62,610 bases of DNA from Candidatus Aphodovivens excrementavium. Lineage in GTDB: Bacteria; Actinomycetota; Coriobacteriia; Coriobacteriales; Eggerthellaceae. Location: NCBI GenBank assembly GCA_018715935.1, contig DVKR01000002.1, positions 1 to 62,610 on the forward strand, written 5' to 3'. This document shows positions 50,607-59,487 of this stretch, piece by piece. The position numbers and the translations under genes are program-made. How positions within the stretch are numbered: position 1 is the stretch's first letter; the number at the start of each line of letters is the position of its first letter. A model generated the notes under the pieces. That model ran no database searches. It worked only from the letters and a program-made list of their open reading frames with translations, and was not told where the DNA came from.

Positions 50607-52627
50607 AGCAGCACCCCTTCCGGAAGATACGGTTTGATGCCAAGGCGCTTCAACTCGCTGTCAGGCAGCTCGGCATAGTAATGGTCGGTGTTGGGAACGC
50701 GCTTGAGCATCGGACGCATCTGAGACACCTTGTCCGGGTGGCTCGAGCGCGGCGTGAAGCGGTCGCCTGCGGGGAAGTCTTTCGGGCTGGGAACGCTGCC
50801 CGGAACCTGATGCAGGCGCGCTCCGCCGGCTTCGATGGAGAGAACCGAGCCCAAAAGGCCGCGCGTGTACTCGTGAACAGGGCTGCAAAGGATGTCCTTG
50901 ACAGGGCCTTGCTCGACAACCTGGCCGGCGTACATGACGGTAATGGAGTTGGCTACTTCCGCAACCAGTGCCAGGTCGTGGCTTACGAACACCATGGCGA
51001 AGCCCAGCTCTTTCTGCAGCTTGTTCAAAAGGTCGATAACCTGCTTTTGGACCGTCACGTCCAAGGCGGTGGTGGGCTCGTCGGCGATGACGACCTTCGG
51101 GTCGCGCGTGAGCGCCATTGCTATGAGCACGCGCTGGCGCTGGCCGCCAGAAAGCTCGTGCGGATACGACTCAAGCGTGCGCTTGGGGTCGAGGCCTACC
51201 AGTTCAAGCAGTTCCTCGGCGCTGCGCGTGCCGCCACGCTTGGTAAGCTGCTTCATCTGGGCGCTGATGAGCATCGAGGGGTTCAGCGACGACAAAGCGT
51301 CCTGGTACACCATTGCAATTTCGCGTCCGCGCAGCTGGTTGCGCTCGCGGTCGGTCATGTCAAGCAGGTTCTTGCCGTCGTAGAGGATCTCGCCCGAGAT
51401 CTGAGCCTTCGGGTCGAGCAGACCCATGATGGTGAGCGAAGTGATGGATTTGCCGCAGCCGGATTCACCCACCAGACCCATGGTCTGGCGCGGGCGCACC
51501 ACGAAGTTGAGATGGTCGACTACGTTCACGTCGCCATGACGTGGGAACTTGATGCACAAGTCCCTGACTTCCAGGATGGGCGGAACGTCGGTGCGGGCTT
51601 CGAAGCGATCGGTGCGGATGGCTTCCATCTCGCGCAAACGAGTCAGGCGCTTTTCCAGCATGTCAGCCTGGGCCTCGTATGCCAGACGCGGGTCGGCGAT
51701 GAGGCGGTCGGCCTCGCGGCCAGACTCGGCGTCGGCTTCTTCGACCTTCACGGCGCTTCTGGGAGCAGCCATGGCGTCGGTCATGCCCTCGGACACGATG
51801 TTGAGGCACAAAACCGTCAGCATGATCATGATGCCCGGGAACAGCGCCTGCCACCAGCGGCCTGCCAATACGCCAGCGCGGGCGTCGGACAGGATGTTGC
51901 CCCAGGTGGGAGTTGGCTCAGGAATGCCTGCGGCGATAAACGAAAGCGATGCCTCGAACACGATGGCGTCTGCAACCAAAACGATGGTGAACACCAAAAC
52001 CGGAGCGATGCAGTTGCGCACGACGTGCTTCAGAAGAATCCAAGGAGCGCGAGCGCCGCTGACGATGACGGCGCGCACGTAGTCTTGGTTGTACTCGCTC
52101 ATCACGTTCGCGCGAACGATGCGCGCAATCTGAGGAATGTAGAGAAAGCCGATGGCGAAGATCAGCGAAGGCACCGTGTTGCCGAACACGATTACGAACG
52201 TGGCTGCCAAAGCGATGCCGGGGAAGGACATGATGACGTCAAGGATACGCATGATCACTTCCGAGACCCACTTGCGGGCCACGGCGGCGATGGAGCCGAT
52301 GATAGAGCCGAAGATCAAGGCGAATGCCGTGGCGCCCAAGCCAATTACCAGCGAGTAACGCGCGCCGTACATCAGACGCGATAAAACGTCGCGGCCCTTG
52401 TCGTCGGTGCCGAACAGGAACTCGCCGTTAGGAGCTTGGCGAGCGGTGAAGATCTGCTGCGGGTCGTAGGGCGCCAAAACGCCGGCGAGAACGGCCATCA
52501 GGACGATGAGTACCAGCACCACAAGCGAGATGCGCGCACCGAGCGTCATGGCTTTCCAGCGGCGGAAGCGCACCTTGCCGGCGTTGGCCTCCATCTTCTT
52601 AGTTAGATTTCCACGTAATTGAACCAT
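50603..52627 (-). CDS. Fused DppC-type permease and DppD-type ATPase
   Basis: A 674-residue fusion. Residues about 1-300 are a DppC-like permease (LAPYDPQQIF, GTDDKGRDVLSRLMYGARYS, EASLSFIAAGIPEPTPTWG). A charged helical linker (about 300-345) follows. Residues about 345-674 are an oligopeptide-type ATPase: GESGCGKSITSL near 384, LSGGQRQRVLIAMAL, VVIADEPTTALDVTV, and the family's C-terminal PEY-like region with HEYTRGLLGSV. The frame is open throughout, so the fusion is real rather than a misread stop. Start ATG at 52627 lies one base after the permease stop. Confidence 0.9.
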   Translation of the reverse strand: MVQLRGNLTKKMEANAGKVRFRRWKAMTLGARISLVVLVLIVLMAVLAGVLAPYDPQQIFTARQAPNGEFLFGTDDKGRDVLSRLMYGARYSLVIGLGATAFALIFGSIIGSIAAVARKWVSEVIMRILDVIMSFPGIALAATFVIVFGNTVPSLIFAIGFLYIPQIARIVRANVMSEYNQDYVRAVIVSGARAPWILLKHVVRNCIAPVLVFTIVLVADAIVFEASLSFIAAGIPEPTPTWGNILSDARAGVLAGRWWQALFPGIMIMLTVLCLNIVSEGMTDAMAAPRSAVKVEEADAESGREADRLIADPRLAYEAQADMLEKRLTRLREMEAIRTDRFEARTDVPPILEVRDLCIKFPRHGDVNVVDHLNFVVRPRQTMGLVGESGCGKSITSLTIMGLLDPKAQISGEILYDGKNLLDMTDRERNQLRGREIAMVYQDALSSLNPSMLISAQMKQLTKRGGTRSAEELLELVGLDPKRTLESYPHELSGGQRQRVLIAMALTRDPKVVIADEPTTALDVTVQKQVIDLLNKLQKELGFAMVFVSHDLALVAEVANSITVMYAGQVVEQGPVKDILCSPVHEYTRGLLGSVLSIEAGGARLHQVPGSVPSPKDFPAGDRFTPRSSHPDKVSQMRPMLKRVPNTDHYYAELPDSELKRLGIKPYLPEGVLL

Positions 52628-52628
52628 G

Positions 52629-53585
52629 TTACACCGTCCTGATGCGCGGATCGATCAGGATATAGAGCATATCCACGATGATGTTGATGATGATGAAGGT
52701 GATGGCCACCACCAAAACCACGCCCTGGATAAGCATGACGTAGTTGGACTGGATGCCCGAAAGGATTGCCATGCCCATGCCGGGGAGGTTGAAGATAACC
52801 TCGATAACCACCGCGCCGCCGATGAGGTAGCCGATGCGCATGCCCAATACGGTAACGGGGGTGATGAGCGCATTGCGAAGCACGTTGCGTCCGATCACCA
52901 CTGCTTTGGGGATGCCCGCGCCCAACGCGGTGCGCACGTAGTCTTTGTCCAGCTCCTCGACCATCGACGTGCGGATAACGCGCGTCATCTGGCCGATAAC
53001 CGGAAACGCCAGCGCAACTGCGGGCATTGCCATGCGGGCTATGTATCCGCCAGGATCGTCCGTGAACGCCGGCAGCGGGCCTGAGGCGGGCAGCATGTGC
53101 AGGTTGGACGAGAACAGCAAGATCAGCAAAACAGCCAGCCAGAAAGAAGGCGTGGCAACCATGATGATGGAGATGACGCGAATGATCTGGTCAGGCCATT
53201 TGTCGCGATAGATTGCCGAGATAACGCCTAAGATGACGGCAAGTACGACCGCGATGATAAGGCCGATGAACGTCAGCTGAAGCGTTACTGGCAACGCGGT
53301 GGCAACGCGTTCGCCTACCGAGAGGTAGTTTGCGCCGTAGGTGCCCAGGTCGCCCTGGAACAACCCCACCATATAGTTGCAATACTGGATGATGATCGGG
53401 TCATTCAATCCATGCTCTTCTCGGTACGCAGAAATCTGGTCCGGGGTTGCGTTCTCGCCGAGTACGGCCGTTGCCTGGTCGATGGGCGAGAGCGACATAA
53501 GGAAGAATACAAGGATTGTGACGCCGAAGATCATGATCGGCAGCGCGATAAGGCGTCTGCCAATCAGGCGCAAGAGATTGCTCAC
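52629..53585 (-). CDS. Peptide/nickel-type ABC importer permease (DppB-like)
   Basis: A 318-residue six-helix permease. LLRLIGRRLIALPIMIFGVT opens the protein, and the DppB loop SPIDQATAVLGENATPDQI, HGLNDPIIIQY and RTSMVEELDKDYVRTALGAG are conserved. GTG at 53585 (MSNLLRL) with AAAGGGGAA upstream was chosen over an in-frame ATG at 53672, which would add a non-conserved basic leader and overlaps the predicted -10. First gene of the importer operon. Confidence 0.92.
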   Translation of the reverse strand: MSNLLRLIGRRLIALPIMIFGVTILVFFLMSLSPIDQATAVLGENATPDQISAYREEHGLNDPIIIQYCNYMVGLFQGDLGTYGANYLSVGERVATALPVTLQLTFIGLIIAVVLAVILGVISAIYRDKWPDQIIRVISIIMVATPSFWLAVLLILLFSSNLHMLPASGPLPAFTDDPGGYIARMAMPAVALAFPVIGQMTRVIRTSMVEELDKDYVRTALGAGIPKAVVIGRNVLRNALITPVTVLGMRIGYLIGGAVVIEVIFNLPGMGMAILSGIQSNYVMLIQGVVLVVAITFIIINIIVDMLYILIDPRIRTV

Positions 53586-53670
53586 TTGTTCCCCTTTCTT
53601 CGTGCGTACGTGAGCAGGGTGCCCACGTTTCCCTCCTACGGCATGTAAGTACCTTACACGCGATTTCGAC

Positions 53671-53676
53671 ATTATA
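53671..53676 (-). promoter_or_regulatory. -10 element for the dppB-like operon
   Basis: A perfect TATAAT on the minus strand about 86 bases before the permease GTG; the -35 region (CGGTAA) is poor. In the 309-base divergent gap 53586-53894 the plus strand has GATAAT at 53754-53759 as a possible -10 for the binding-protein gene. Confidence 0.45.
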
Positions 53677-53894
53677 CCGTGTCTCCTACTGTTTACCGTC
53701 TGAAAGGAGGGATCATTGTTTTACAGGATCTTTATTTTCTGGGCGAAATGTTTGATAATGGTAACCACGGGCGGTATTTACGCCGCTAATAGTGAGTTCG
53801 TATGCAAAGGCAGTGCCTCTGATACGAGCTTCCGTGCGTGTTTCGCGCACGGATCGGAGGGGTGGCAACACCCCAGGACCTACGGAGGGTATCT

Positions 53895-55511
53895 ATGGAA
53901 AAGCTGAGCGAGAAAAACCTCTCACGCCGTACGTTCGTCGTCGGCGGTGCTGCGGCTGCGGCAGCTGCTAGCCTTGCATTGGCTGGCTGCGGCGGTGGCG
54001 GCGGCGAAACTCAGTCCGGTGGCGAGGGCGGCGGCGAAGCTGCGCCTGCCGAGGGCGGCGCGCTGACGGCGGCTTGCGGCTACAGCTCCACCAACGTCGA
54101 CCCGGTCGACCTCAACGGTGGCTCTGCGCTGATGCTGGCAGCGACTTGGCACGTGTTCGAGGGTCTGTACGATCTTGACGTGCACACCTACGAGACCTAC
54201 CCTGCGCTGGCTGCAGGCGAGCCCACGAAGGTGTCTGACACCGAGTACGAGGTAACGCTGCGCGACGGCGCTAAGTTCTCCGACGGCTCCGACGTTACGG
54301 CTGCCGACGTTGTCAACGCGTTCGAGCTGAACATGGCAGCCGGCACGATTGGCCCCTTCCTGACCTTCATTGCCGGCGTTGCCGAGAAGGACGAGAAGAC
54401 GGTTACCATCACGCTCAACTATCCGTTCGAGAGCCTGCTGACTGCTCGTCTGTCCCTGGTCAAGGTCTTCCCGGCTGCTCTTTCCGAGGACGAGCGCAAG
54501 ACCATGCCTATCGGCTCCGGTCCGTGGAAGTACGTCTCCATCAACGGCGACGACGGCGGCATCATCGAGTTTGCGCCCAACGAGAACTACAACGGTTCCA
54601 AGGCTGCTACCGCCGACACGATGACCTGGAACATTTTGCTCGACGACACGGCTCGCACGACCGCTCTGCAGGAGGCTTCCGTACAGGTTATGGAAAACGT
54701 TCCTGCCGTTAACGAAGAGCAGTTGCTTGGTGCTGGCGCTGCTGTTGAGTACGTACAGGGCTTCAGCCAGGCTTTCTTGATGTTCAACTGCCAGAAGGCT
54801 CCGTTCAACGATCCTCGCGTTCGTCAGGCGTTCTTCTATGCAATCGACACCGAGAAGCTCATCAACAACCAGTTGGCTGGCAAGGCCACGGCAGTTACGG
54901 GCTATCTGACCGAAGATCACCCGAACTATCACGAGGCCTCCACGGTTTACACCTACGACCCCGAGAAGGCGAAGTCCTTGCTCGCAGAGGCCGGCGTGAC
55001 CGAGCTGAACTTCACGATGGACGTGAACAACAACTGGGTTGCCGATCTGGCTCCTCAGATCAAGGAAGACTTTGACGCCCTTGGCATCGGCGAGTGCACC
55101 ATCAACGAGATGAAGATCGACTGGGCTTCTTACGCTCCGTCCGACTCCGAGCTGTCCTATGACGTCATGCTTACCCCGGGCGACCCGACTTGCTTCGGCA
55201 ACGACCCCGACCTGCTGATGAACTGGTGGTATGGCGACAACGTTTGGACGCAGGGCCGTTCTTGCTGGCAGAAGCAGGAAGGCAGCCGTTGGCAGGAGCT
55301 GCAGGACCTCATGCAGCAGGCGCGCGAGGCCACCGGCGATGCGCAGCAGGAGCTGTGGAACCAGTGCTTCGACATCATCGCCGAGGAAGTGCCGATCTAC
55401 GCGCTGTTCCATCGTCAGACCGGCACCGGCTGGCAGGAGAGCATGATCACCGGCTTCGAGCCCATCGGCACGACCGGCCTGGTCTTCCTGGGCGCTTCCG
55501 CCACGGCGTAA
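53895..55511 (+). CDS. Peptide/nickel-type substrate-binding lipoprotein with Tat signal
   Basis: A 538-residue SBP_bac_5 family protein. The signal has a twin-arginine SRRTFVVGG, a hydrophobic alanine-rich core and lipobox LAGC (SLALAGCGGG), so it is probably folded before Tat export and then lipidated. A Gly/Glu linker follows, then typical segments YEVTLRDGAKFSDGSDVTAA and FNDPRVRQAFFYAIDTEKLI. ATG at 53895 follows GGAGGGT. It is divergent from the permease operon. Ligand could be peptides, nickel chelates or, in some relatives, sialic acid. Confidence 0.9.
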   Translation: MEKLSEKNLSRRTFVVGGAAAAAAASLALAGCGGGGGETQSGGEGGGEAAPAEGGALTAACGYSSTNVDPVDLNGGSALMLAATWHVFEGLYDLDVHTYETYPALAAGEPTKVSDTEYEVTLRDGAKFSDGSDVTAADVVNAFELNMAAGTIGPFLTFIAGVAEKDEKTVTITLNYPFESLLTARLSLVKVFPAALSEDERKTMPIGSGPWKYVSINGDDGGIIEFAPNENYNGSKAATADTMTWNILLDDTARTTALQEASVQVMENVPAVNEEQLLGAGAAVEYVQGFSQAFLMFNCQKAPFNDPRVRQAFFYAIDTEKLINNQLAGKATAVTGYLTEDHPNYHEASTVYTYDPEKAKSLLAEAGVTELNFTMDVNNNWVADLAPQIKEDFDALGIGECTINEMKIDWASYAPSDSELSYDVMLTPGDPTCFGNDPDLLMNWWYGDNVWTQGRSCWQKQEGSRWQELQDLMQQAREATGDAQQELWNQCFDIIAEEVPIYALFHRQTGTGWQESMITGFEPIGTTGLVFLGASATA

Positions 55512-55572
55512 GCAATCGACCGAGGTTGACTTTGCTCTCCGCCTAGCGCGAGGGCAGAGGAGCTGAATCAGA

Positions 55573-55609
55573 GACCGACCTGCGATTCGTTTCGCGGGTC
55601 GGTCTTTTT
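55573..55609 (+). terminator. Terminator after the Tat lipoprotein gene
   Basis: GACCGACCTGCG (55573-55584) pairs with CGCGGGTCGGTC (55593-55604), one G-U pair, followed by TTTTT. Confidence 0.9.
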
Positions 55610-55620
55610 CATGTCGGCCG

Positions 55621-55674
55621 CGCTCGTGTGAACCTGCTGCACTCGCACGCTCGTAGGAATCTGCTGTACTCGCC
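55621..55674. repeat. Two tandem 27-base direct repeats
   Basis: Units 55621-55647 and 55648-55674 agree at 22 of 27 positions and share CGCTCGT, GAAYCTGCTG and ACTCGC. They lie in the 333-base non-coding gap 55512-55844, which also holds a terminator and the palindrome before the next gene. Confidence 0.55.
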
Positions 55675-55766
55675 AGAACGGCGCTCGCTGACGTATGCTC
55701 AACAGGCGGGTTTGAAAACCGTCCCCGCATCCCACTCACCGAAACCCGCGCATCCCGGTGGGCGAT

Positions 55767-55799
55767 GACGCGCTTTAGCGCGTCGCAGTGGCCTATCAT
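55767..55799 (+). promoter_or_regulatory. Palindrome and -10 before pyruvate:ferredoxin oxidoreductase
   Basis: GACGCGCT-TT-AGCGCGTC (55767-55784) is a perfect 8-base inverted repeat. TATCAT at 55794-55799 is the likely -10; the palindrome covers where its -35 would be (55771-55776). It therefore looks like an operator, or a site for an activator replacing the -35. Confidence 0.45.
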
Positions 55800-55844
55800 T
55801 GGCTGGTGCACTTGTTTGCAAGTCGTTCAAAGGGAGAGTGGACA

Positions 55845-58800
55845 ATGACGAGAAGCTTCAAATCCATGGACGGCAACAACGCGGCGGCATACGTCTCGTA
55901 TGCGTTTACCGAAGTTGCCGGAATTTATCCCATCACCCCGTCAAGCCCTATGGCAGATTACGTTGACCAATGGGCTGCTTCGGGCAAGAAAAACATTTTT
56001 GGAACCCCAGTCAAAGTGGTCGAGATGCAGTCTGAGGGCGGCGCCGCAGGTGCGGTTCACGGCTCGCTTGCCGCAGGCGCTCTCACTACCACCTACACGG
56101 CCTCGCAGGGCTTGCTGCTGATGATTCCGAACATGTATAAGATTGCCGCCGAACAGCTGCCTGCCGTGTTCCATGTGAGCGCGCGTACGGTGGCAACCCA
56201 GGCGCTCTCCATTTTCGGCGATCATTCCGACGTCATGGCTTGCCGTCAGACCGGTTTTGCCATGCTTGCCGAATCCAACGTCCAAGAGGTAATGGACCTG
56301 TCCGCCGTGGCTCATCTTGCCGCCATCAAGGGCGCGGTGCCCTTCATCAACTTCTTCGACGGCTTCCGCACCTCCCACGAAGTGCAGAAGATTGCCGTGT
56401 GGGATTTTGACGATCTGGCCGAGATGTGCGACATGGACGCAGTACGCGCGTTCCGTGCGCATGCTTTGAATCCCGAGCGTCCCGCAATGCGCGGCAGCCA
56501 TGAGAACGGCGATATCTTCTTCCAGCATCGTGAGGCGTGCAACAGCCACTACGCTGCGCTTCCTGCTGTGGTGGAAGACTACATGCACCAGGTTAACGCC
56601 AAGCTGGGCACGAACTACGAACTGTTCAACTACTATGGCGCGCCCGACGCCGACCGCGTCGTCGTGGCAATGGGCTCGTTCTGCGACGTTCTCGAAGAGG
56701 TTGTGGATTACCTGAACGCCCATGGCGAGAAGGTCGGTCTGGTAAAGGTTCGCCTGTATCGTCCCTTCGTCTCGGAGAAATTCGTGGCCGCTCTTCCCAA
56801 GACGGTCAAAAAGATCGCCGTGATGGATCGCACCAAAGAGCCGGGCTCTCTGGGCGAGCCGCTCTACATGGACGTGGTCAACGCTTTGGCTCAAGAAGGC
56901 GTAACGGGCTTGACAGTAGTGGGCGGCCGTTACGGCCTGGGTTCGAAAGACACCCCGCCGGCATCTGCTTTCGCTATTTACACCGAGCTTGAAAAAGACG
57001 AGCCGCGTCGTGAGTTCACGGTAGGCATCGTTGATGACGTTACGCATCTTTCGCTGCCTGAAGATCCCAACTGCCCCAACACTGCGGCAGAGGGAACCAT
57101 CGAATGCAAGTTCTGGGGCTTGGGCGGCGACGGCACGGTCGGCGCGAACAAGAACTCCATTAAGATCATCGGCGACCACACCGACAAATACGTGCAGGCC
57201 TATTTCCAGTACGACTCCAAAAAGACGGGCGGCGTGACTATCAGCCACTTGCGTTTCGGCGATTCGCCCATTCGCAGCCCCTATTACATCAACAAGGCCG
57301 ATTTCGTGGCATGCCACAACCCCAGCTATGTCACGAAGGGCTTCCGCATGGTCAACGACGTGAAGCCGGGCGGCACCTTCCTTATCAATTGCCAGTGGGA
57401 CTTCAACGAGCTCGAGCATCATCTCAATGCCGAGGCCAAGCGCTACATCGCGGCAAACGACATCCAGCTCTACACCATCAACGCCATCGATTTGGCAGCC
57501 GAGATTGGCATGGGCAAGCGCACCAACACGATCCTTCAATCGGCGTTCTTCACGTTGGCGAAGGTCTTGCCGCAAGAAGATGCGCTCGCCTACATGAAAG
57601 ACGCCGCCACGAAGTCCTATCTCAAGAAGGGTCAAGACGTGGTGGACATGAACCATCGCGCAATCGACGCCGGCGCAACGGCGTTCGTGAAGATCGACGT
57701 GCCGGCAAGCTGGGCGGACGTGGTCGACGAGGCAGCAAAGGCGGAGCTGTCCGGCCGACCCGAACTGGTGAAGCAGGTTCAAAGCATCATGGAGCCGGTG
57801 GGTCGCATGGACGGCGATCGTTTGCCGGTGTCTGCCTTTGTCGACCATGTTGACGGTCAGTTCGAGCAGGGAGCCGCCGCGTTCGAAAAGCGCGGAGTTG
57901 CCGTAACGGTGCCGCGTTGGGATTCTTCTACCTGCATCCAGTGCAACCAGTGCTCGTTCGTGTGCCCGCACGCCACCATTCGTCCGTACGCTTTGAGCGA
58001 GGAAGAGGCCGCAGCCGCTCCCGCGCAGACGCAGCTTATCGCCGCCAAGGGAAAGACCGCTGCCGGTCTGCAGTACACACTGGCAATCTCGCCGCTCGAT
58101 TGCATGGGCTGCGGCGTGTGCATCGGCCAGTGCCCCACCAACTCTTTGGAAATGGTTCCTGCCGAGGAAGAGCTTGCTCAGCAGGAGGTGTTCGACTATT
58201 GCGTCGAAAACGTGTCCGACAAGCCTGCTATCCAGGACGACACCGTAAAGGGCAGCCAGTTCAAGCAGCCGCTGCTTGAGTTCTCGGGCGCTTGTGCGGG
58301 CTGTGCAGAAACGTCCTACGCGCGTCTGGTCACCCAGCTGTTTGGTGATCGCATGTATGTAGCGAACGCCACGGGCTGCTCGTCGATCTGGGGCGGTCCG
58401 GCCGCTACGTCGCCTTATACCGTCAATAAAGACGGCCATGGTCCGGCATGGAGCAACTCGCTGTTCGAAGACAACGCCGAGCACGGTATGGGCATGCTGC
58501 TTGGTCACGAGGCTATTCGCAACCGTCTGGCTGCCCAGTTGACCGACATGATGGAAAGCGACAACACGCCGGCGGCAACGAAGGAGTCCATCCAGGCATA
58601 TCTGGACACCGCAAACGACGGTGCCGCTAATGCTCAGGCAGTAAAAGAGCTCATTCCGATGCTGGAGAAGGCCGCTGCCGATGGCTGCCCGGTTGCTCCG
58701 GCGATCTTGGAGGAGAAAGAGTACCTCTCCAAGAAGAGCGTTTGGATCTTTGGCGGCGACGGCTGGGCCTATGACATTGGATATGGCGGATTGGATCACG

Positions 58801-59384
58801 TGCTGGCGTCCGGCGAGGATGTGAACGTGTTCGTGTTCGACACCGAGGTGTACTCCAACACGGGCGGTCAGGCTTCCAAGGCGTCCAATATCGGACAGGT
58901 TGCGCAGTTTGCCGCTGCCGGCAAGGACATCAAAAAGAAGAGCCTTGCCGAGATAGCCATGAGCTATGGGTACGTCTACGTTGCCCAGGTGGCAATGGGG
59001 GCAAGCCCGGCGAAGACCATCAAGGCAATCGTCGAGGCCGAAGCCTATCACGGGCCTTCCCTGATCGTAGGCTACTCGCCGTGCGAGATGCACTCCATCA
59101 AGGGCGGCATGGTGAATTGCCAGGCCGAGATGAAGCGTGCGGTCGATTGCGGCTACTGGAACCTGTTCCGCTACAATCCTGCCGCACCCGAGGGCAAGAA
59201 GTTCACGCTCGATTCCAAGGAGCCCGCAGGCGGTTACCAGGAGTTTTTGATGAACGAGGCGCGCTACAGCCGCCTTACGCGCGAGTTCCCCGAACGCGCT
59301 ACCGAGCTGTTCGAACGCAACGAGCAAGCGGCGATGGAGCGCTACCAACACCTGCTGAAGCTCAAGGACGTTTACGCGGGGTAG
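55845..59384 (+). CDS. nifJ: Pyruvate:ferredoxin oxidoreductase, single-chain
   Basis: An 1179-residue enzyme oxidising pyruvate with CoA to acetyl-CoA, CO2 and reduced ferredoxin. Domain I starts DGNNAAAYVSYAFTEVAGIY with PITPSSPMADYV. A ferredoxin domain carries CIQCNQCSFVCP near residue 697 and CMGCGVCIGQCP near 753. The proximal cluster and TPP domain show FSGACAGCAETSYARL near 811 and GDGWAYDIGYGG near 970, with a further cysteine in SPCEMHS. Length matches the homodimeric NifJ type. AAAGGGAGAG precedes ATG 55845. It probably receives pyruvate from serine dehydratase among other sources. Confidence 0.96.
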   Translation: MTRSFKSMDGNNAAAYVSYAFTEVAGIYPITPSSPMADYVDQWAASGKKNIFGTPVKVVEMQSEGGAAGAVHGSLAAGALTTTYTASQGLLLMIPNMYKIAAEQLPAVFHVSARTVATQALSIFGDHSDVMACRQTGFAMLAESNVQEVMDLSAVAHLAAIKGAVPFINFFDGFRTSHEVQKIAVWDFDDLAEMCDMDAVRAFRAHALNPERPAMRGSHENGDIFFQHREACNSHYAALPAVVEDYMHQVNAKLGTNYELFNYYGAPDADRVVVAMGSFCDVLEEVVDYLNAHGEKVGLVKVRLYRPFVSEKFVAALPKTVKKIAVMDRTKEPGSLGEPLYMDVVNALAQEGVTGLTVVGGRYGLGSKDTPPASAFAIYTELEKDEPRREFTVGIVDDVTHLSLPEDPNCPNTAAEGTIECKFWGLGGDGTVGANKNSIKIIGDHTDKYVQAYFQYDSKKTGGVTISHLRFGDSPIRSPYYINKADFVACHNPSYVTKGFRMVNDVKPGGTFLINCQWDFNELEHHLNAEAKRYIAANDIQLYTINAIDLAAEIGMGKRTNTILQSAFFTLAKVLPQEDALAYMKDAATKSYLKKGQDVVDMNHRAIDAGATAFVKIDVPASWADVVDEAAKAELSGRPELVKQVQSIMEPVGRMDGDRLPVSAFVDHVDGQFEQGAAAFEKRGVAVTVPRWDSSTCIQCNQCSFVCPHATIRPYALSEEEAAAAPAQTQLIAAKGKTAAGLQYTLAISPLDCMGCGVCIGQCPTNSLEMVPAEEELAQQEVFDYCVENVSDKPAIQDDTVKGSQFKQPLLEFSGACAGCAETSYARLVTQLFGDRMYVANATGCSSIWGGPAATSPYTVNKDGHGPAWSNSLFEDNAEHGMGMLLGHEAIRNRLAAQLTDMMESDNTPAATKESIQAYLDTANDGAANAQAVKELIPMLEKAAADGCPVAPAILEEKEYLSKKSVWIFGGDGWAYDIGYGGLDHVLASGEDVNVFVFDTEVYSNTGGQASKASNIGQVAQFAAAGKDIKKKSLAEIAMSYGYVYVAQVAMGASPAKTIKAIVEAEAYHGPSLIVGYSPCEMHSIKGGMVNCQAEMKRAVDCGYWNLFRYNPAAPEGKKFTLDSKEPAGGYQEFLMNEARYSRLTREFPERATELFERNEQAAMERYQHLLKLKDVYAG

Positions 59385-59439
59385 CGGCTTCTGCGAACCT
59401 CACGAGGCGTGGGTTTAGAGCCAGCGCATTGCGATTTGA

Positions 59440-59471
59440 AAAGGGGCGGCAACTTCGGTTGTCGCCCCTTT
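59440..59471 (+). terminator. Terminator after pyruvate:ferredoxin oxidoreductase
   Basis: AAAGGGGCGGCAAC (59440-59453) pairs with GTTGTCGCCCCTTT (59458-59471), one G-U pair, around a TTCG tetraloop closed by C-G. Confidence 0.8.
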
Positions 59472-59487
59472 GTTTGCCGCCAATGCC

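Noticed and set aside
55941-59351. An 1136-codon minus-strand frame opposite the pyruvate:ferredoxin oxidoreductase gene
   Set aside because: It mirrors the well-supported enzyme gene and resembles no protein family; start and ribosome-binding site are unconvincing.
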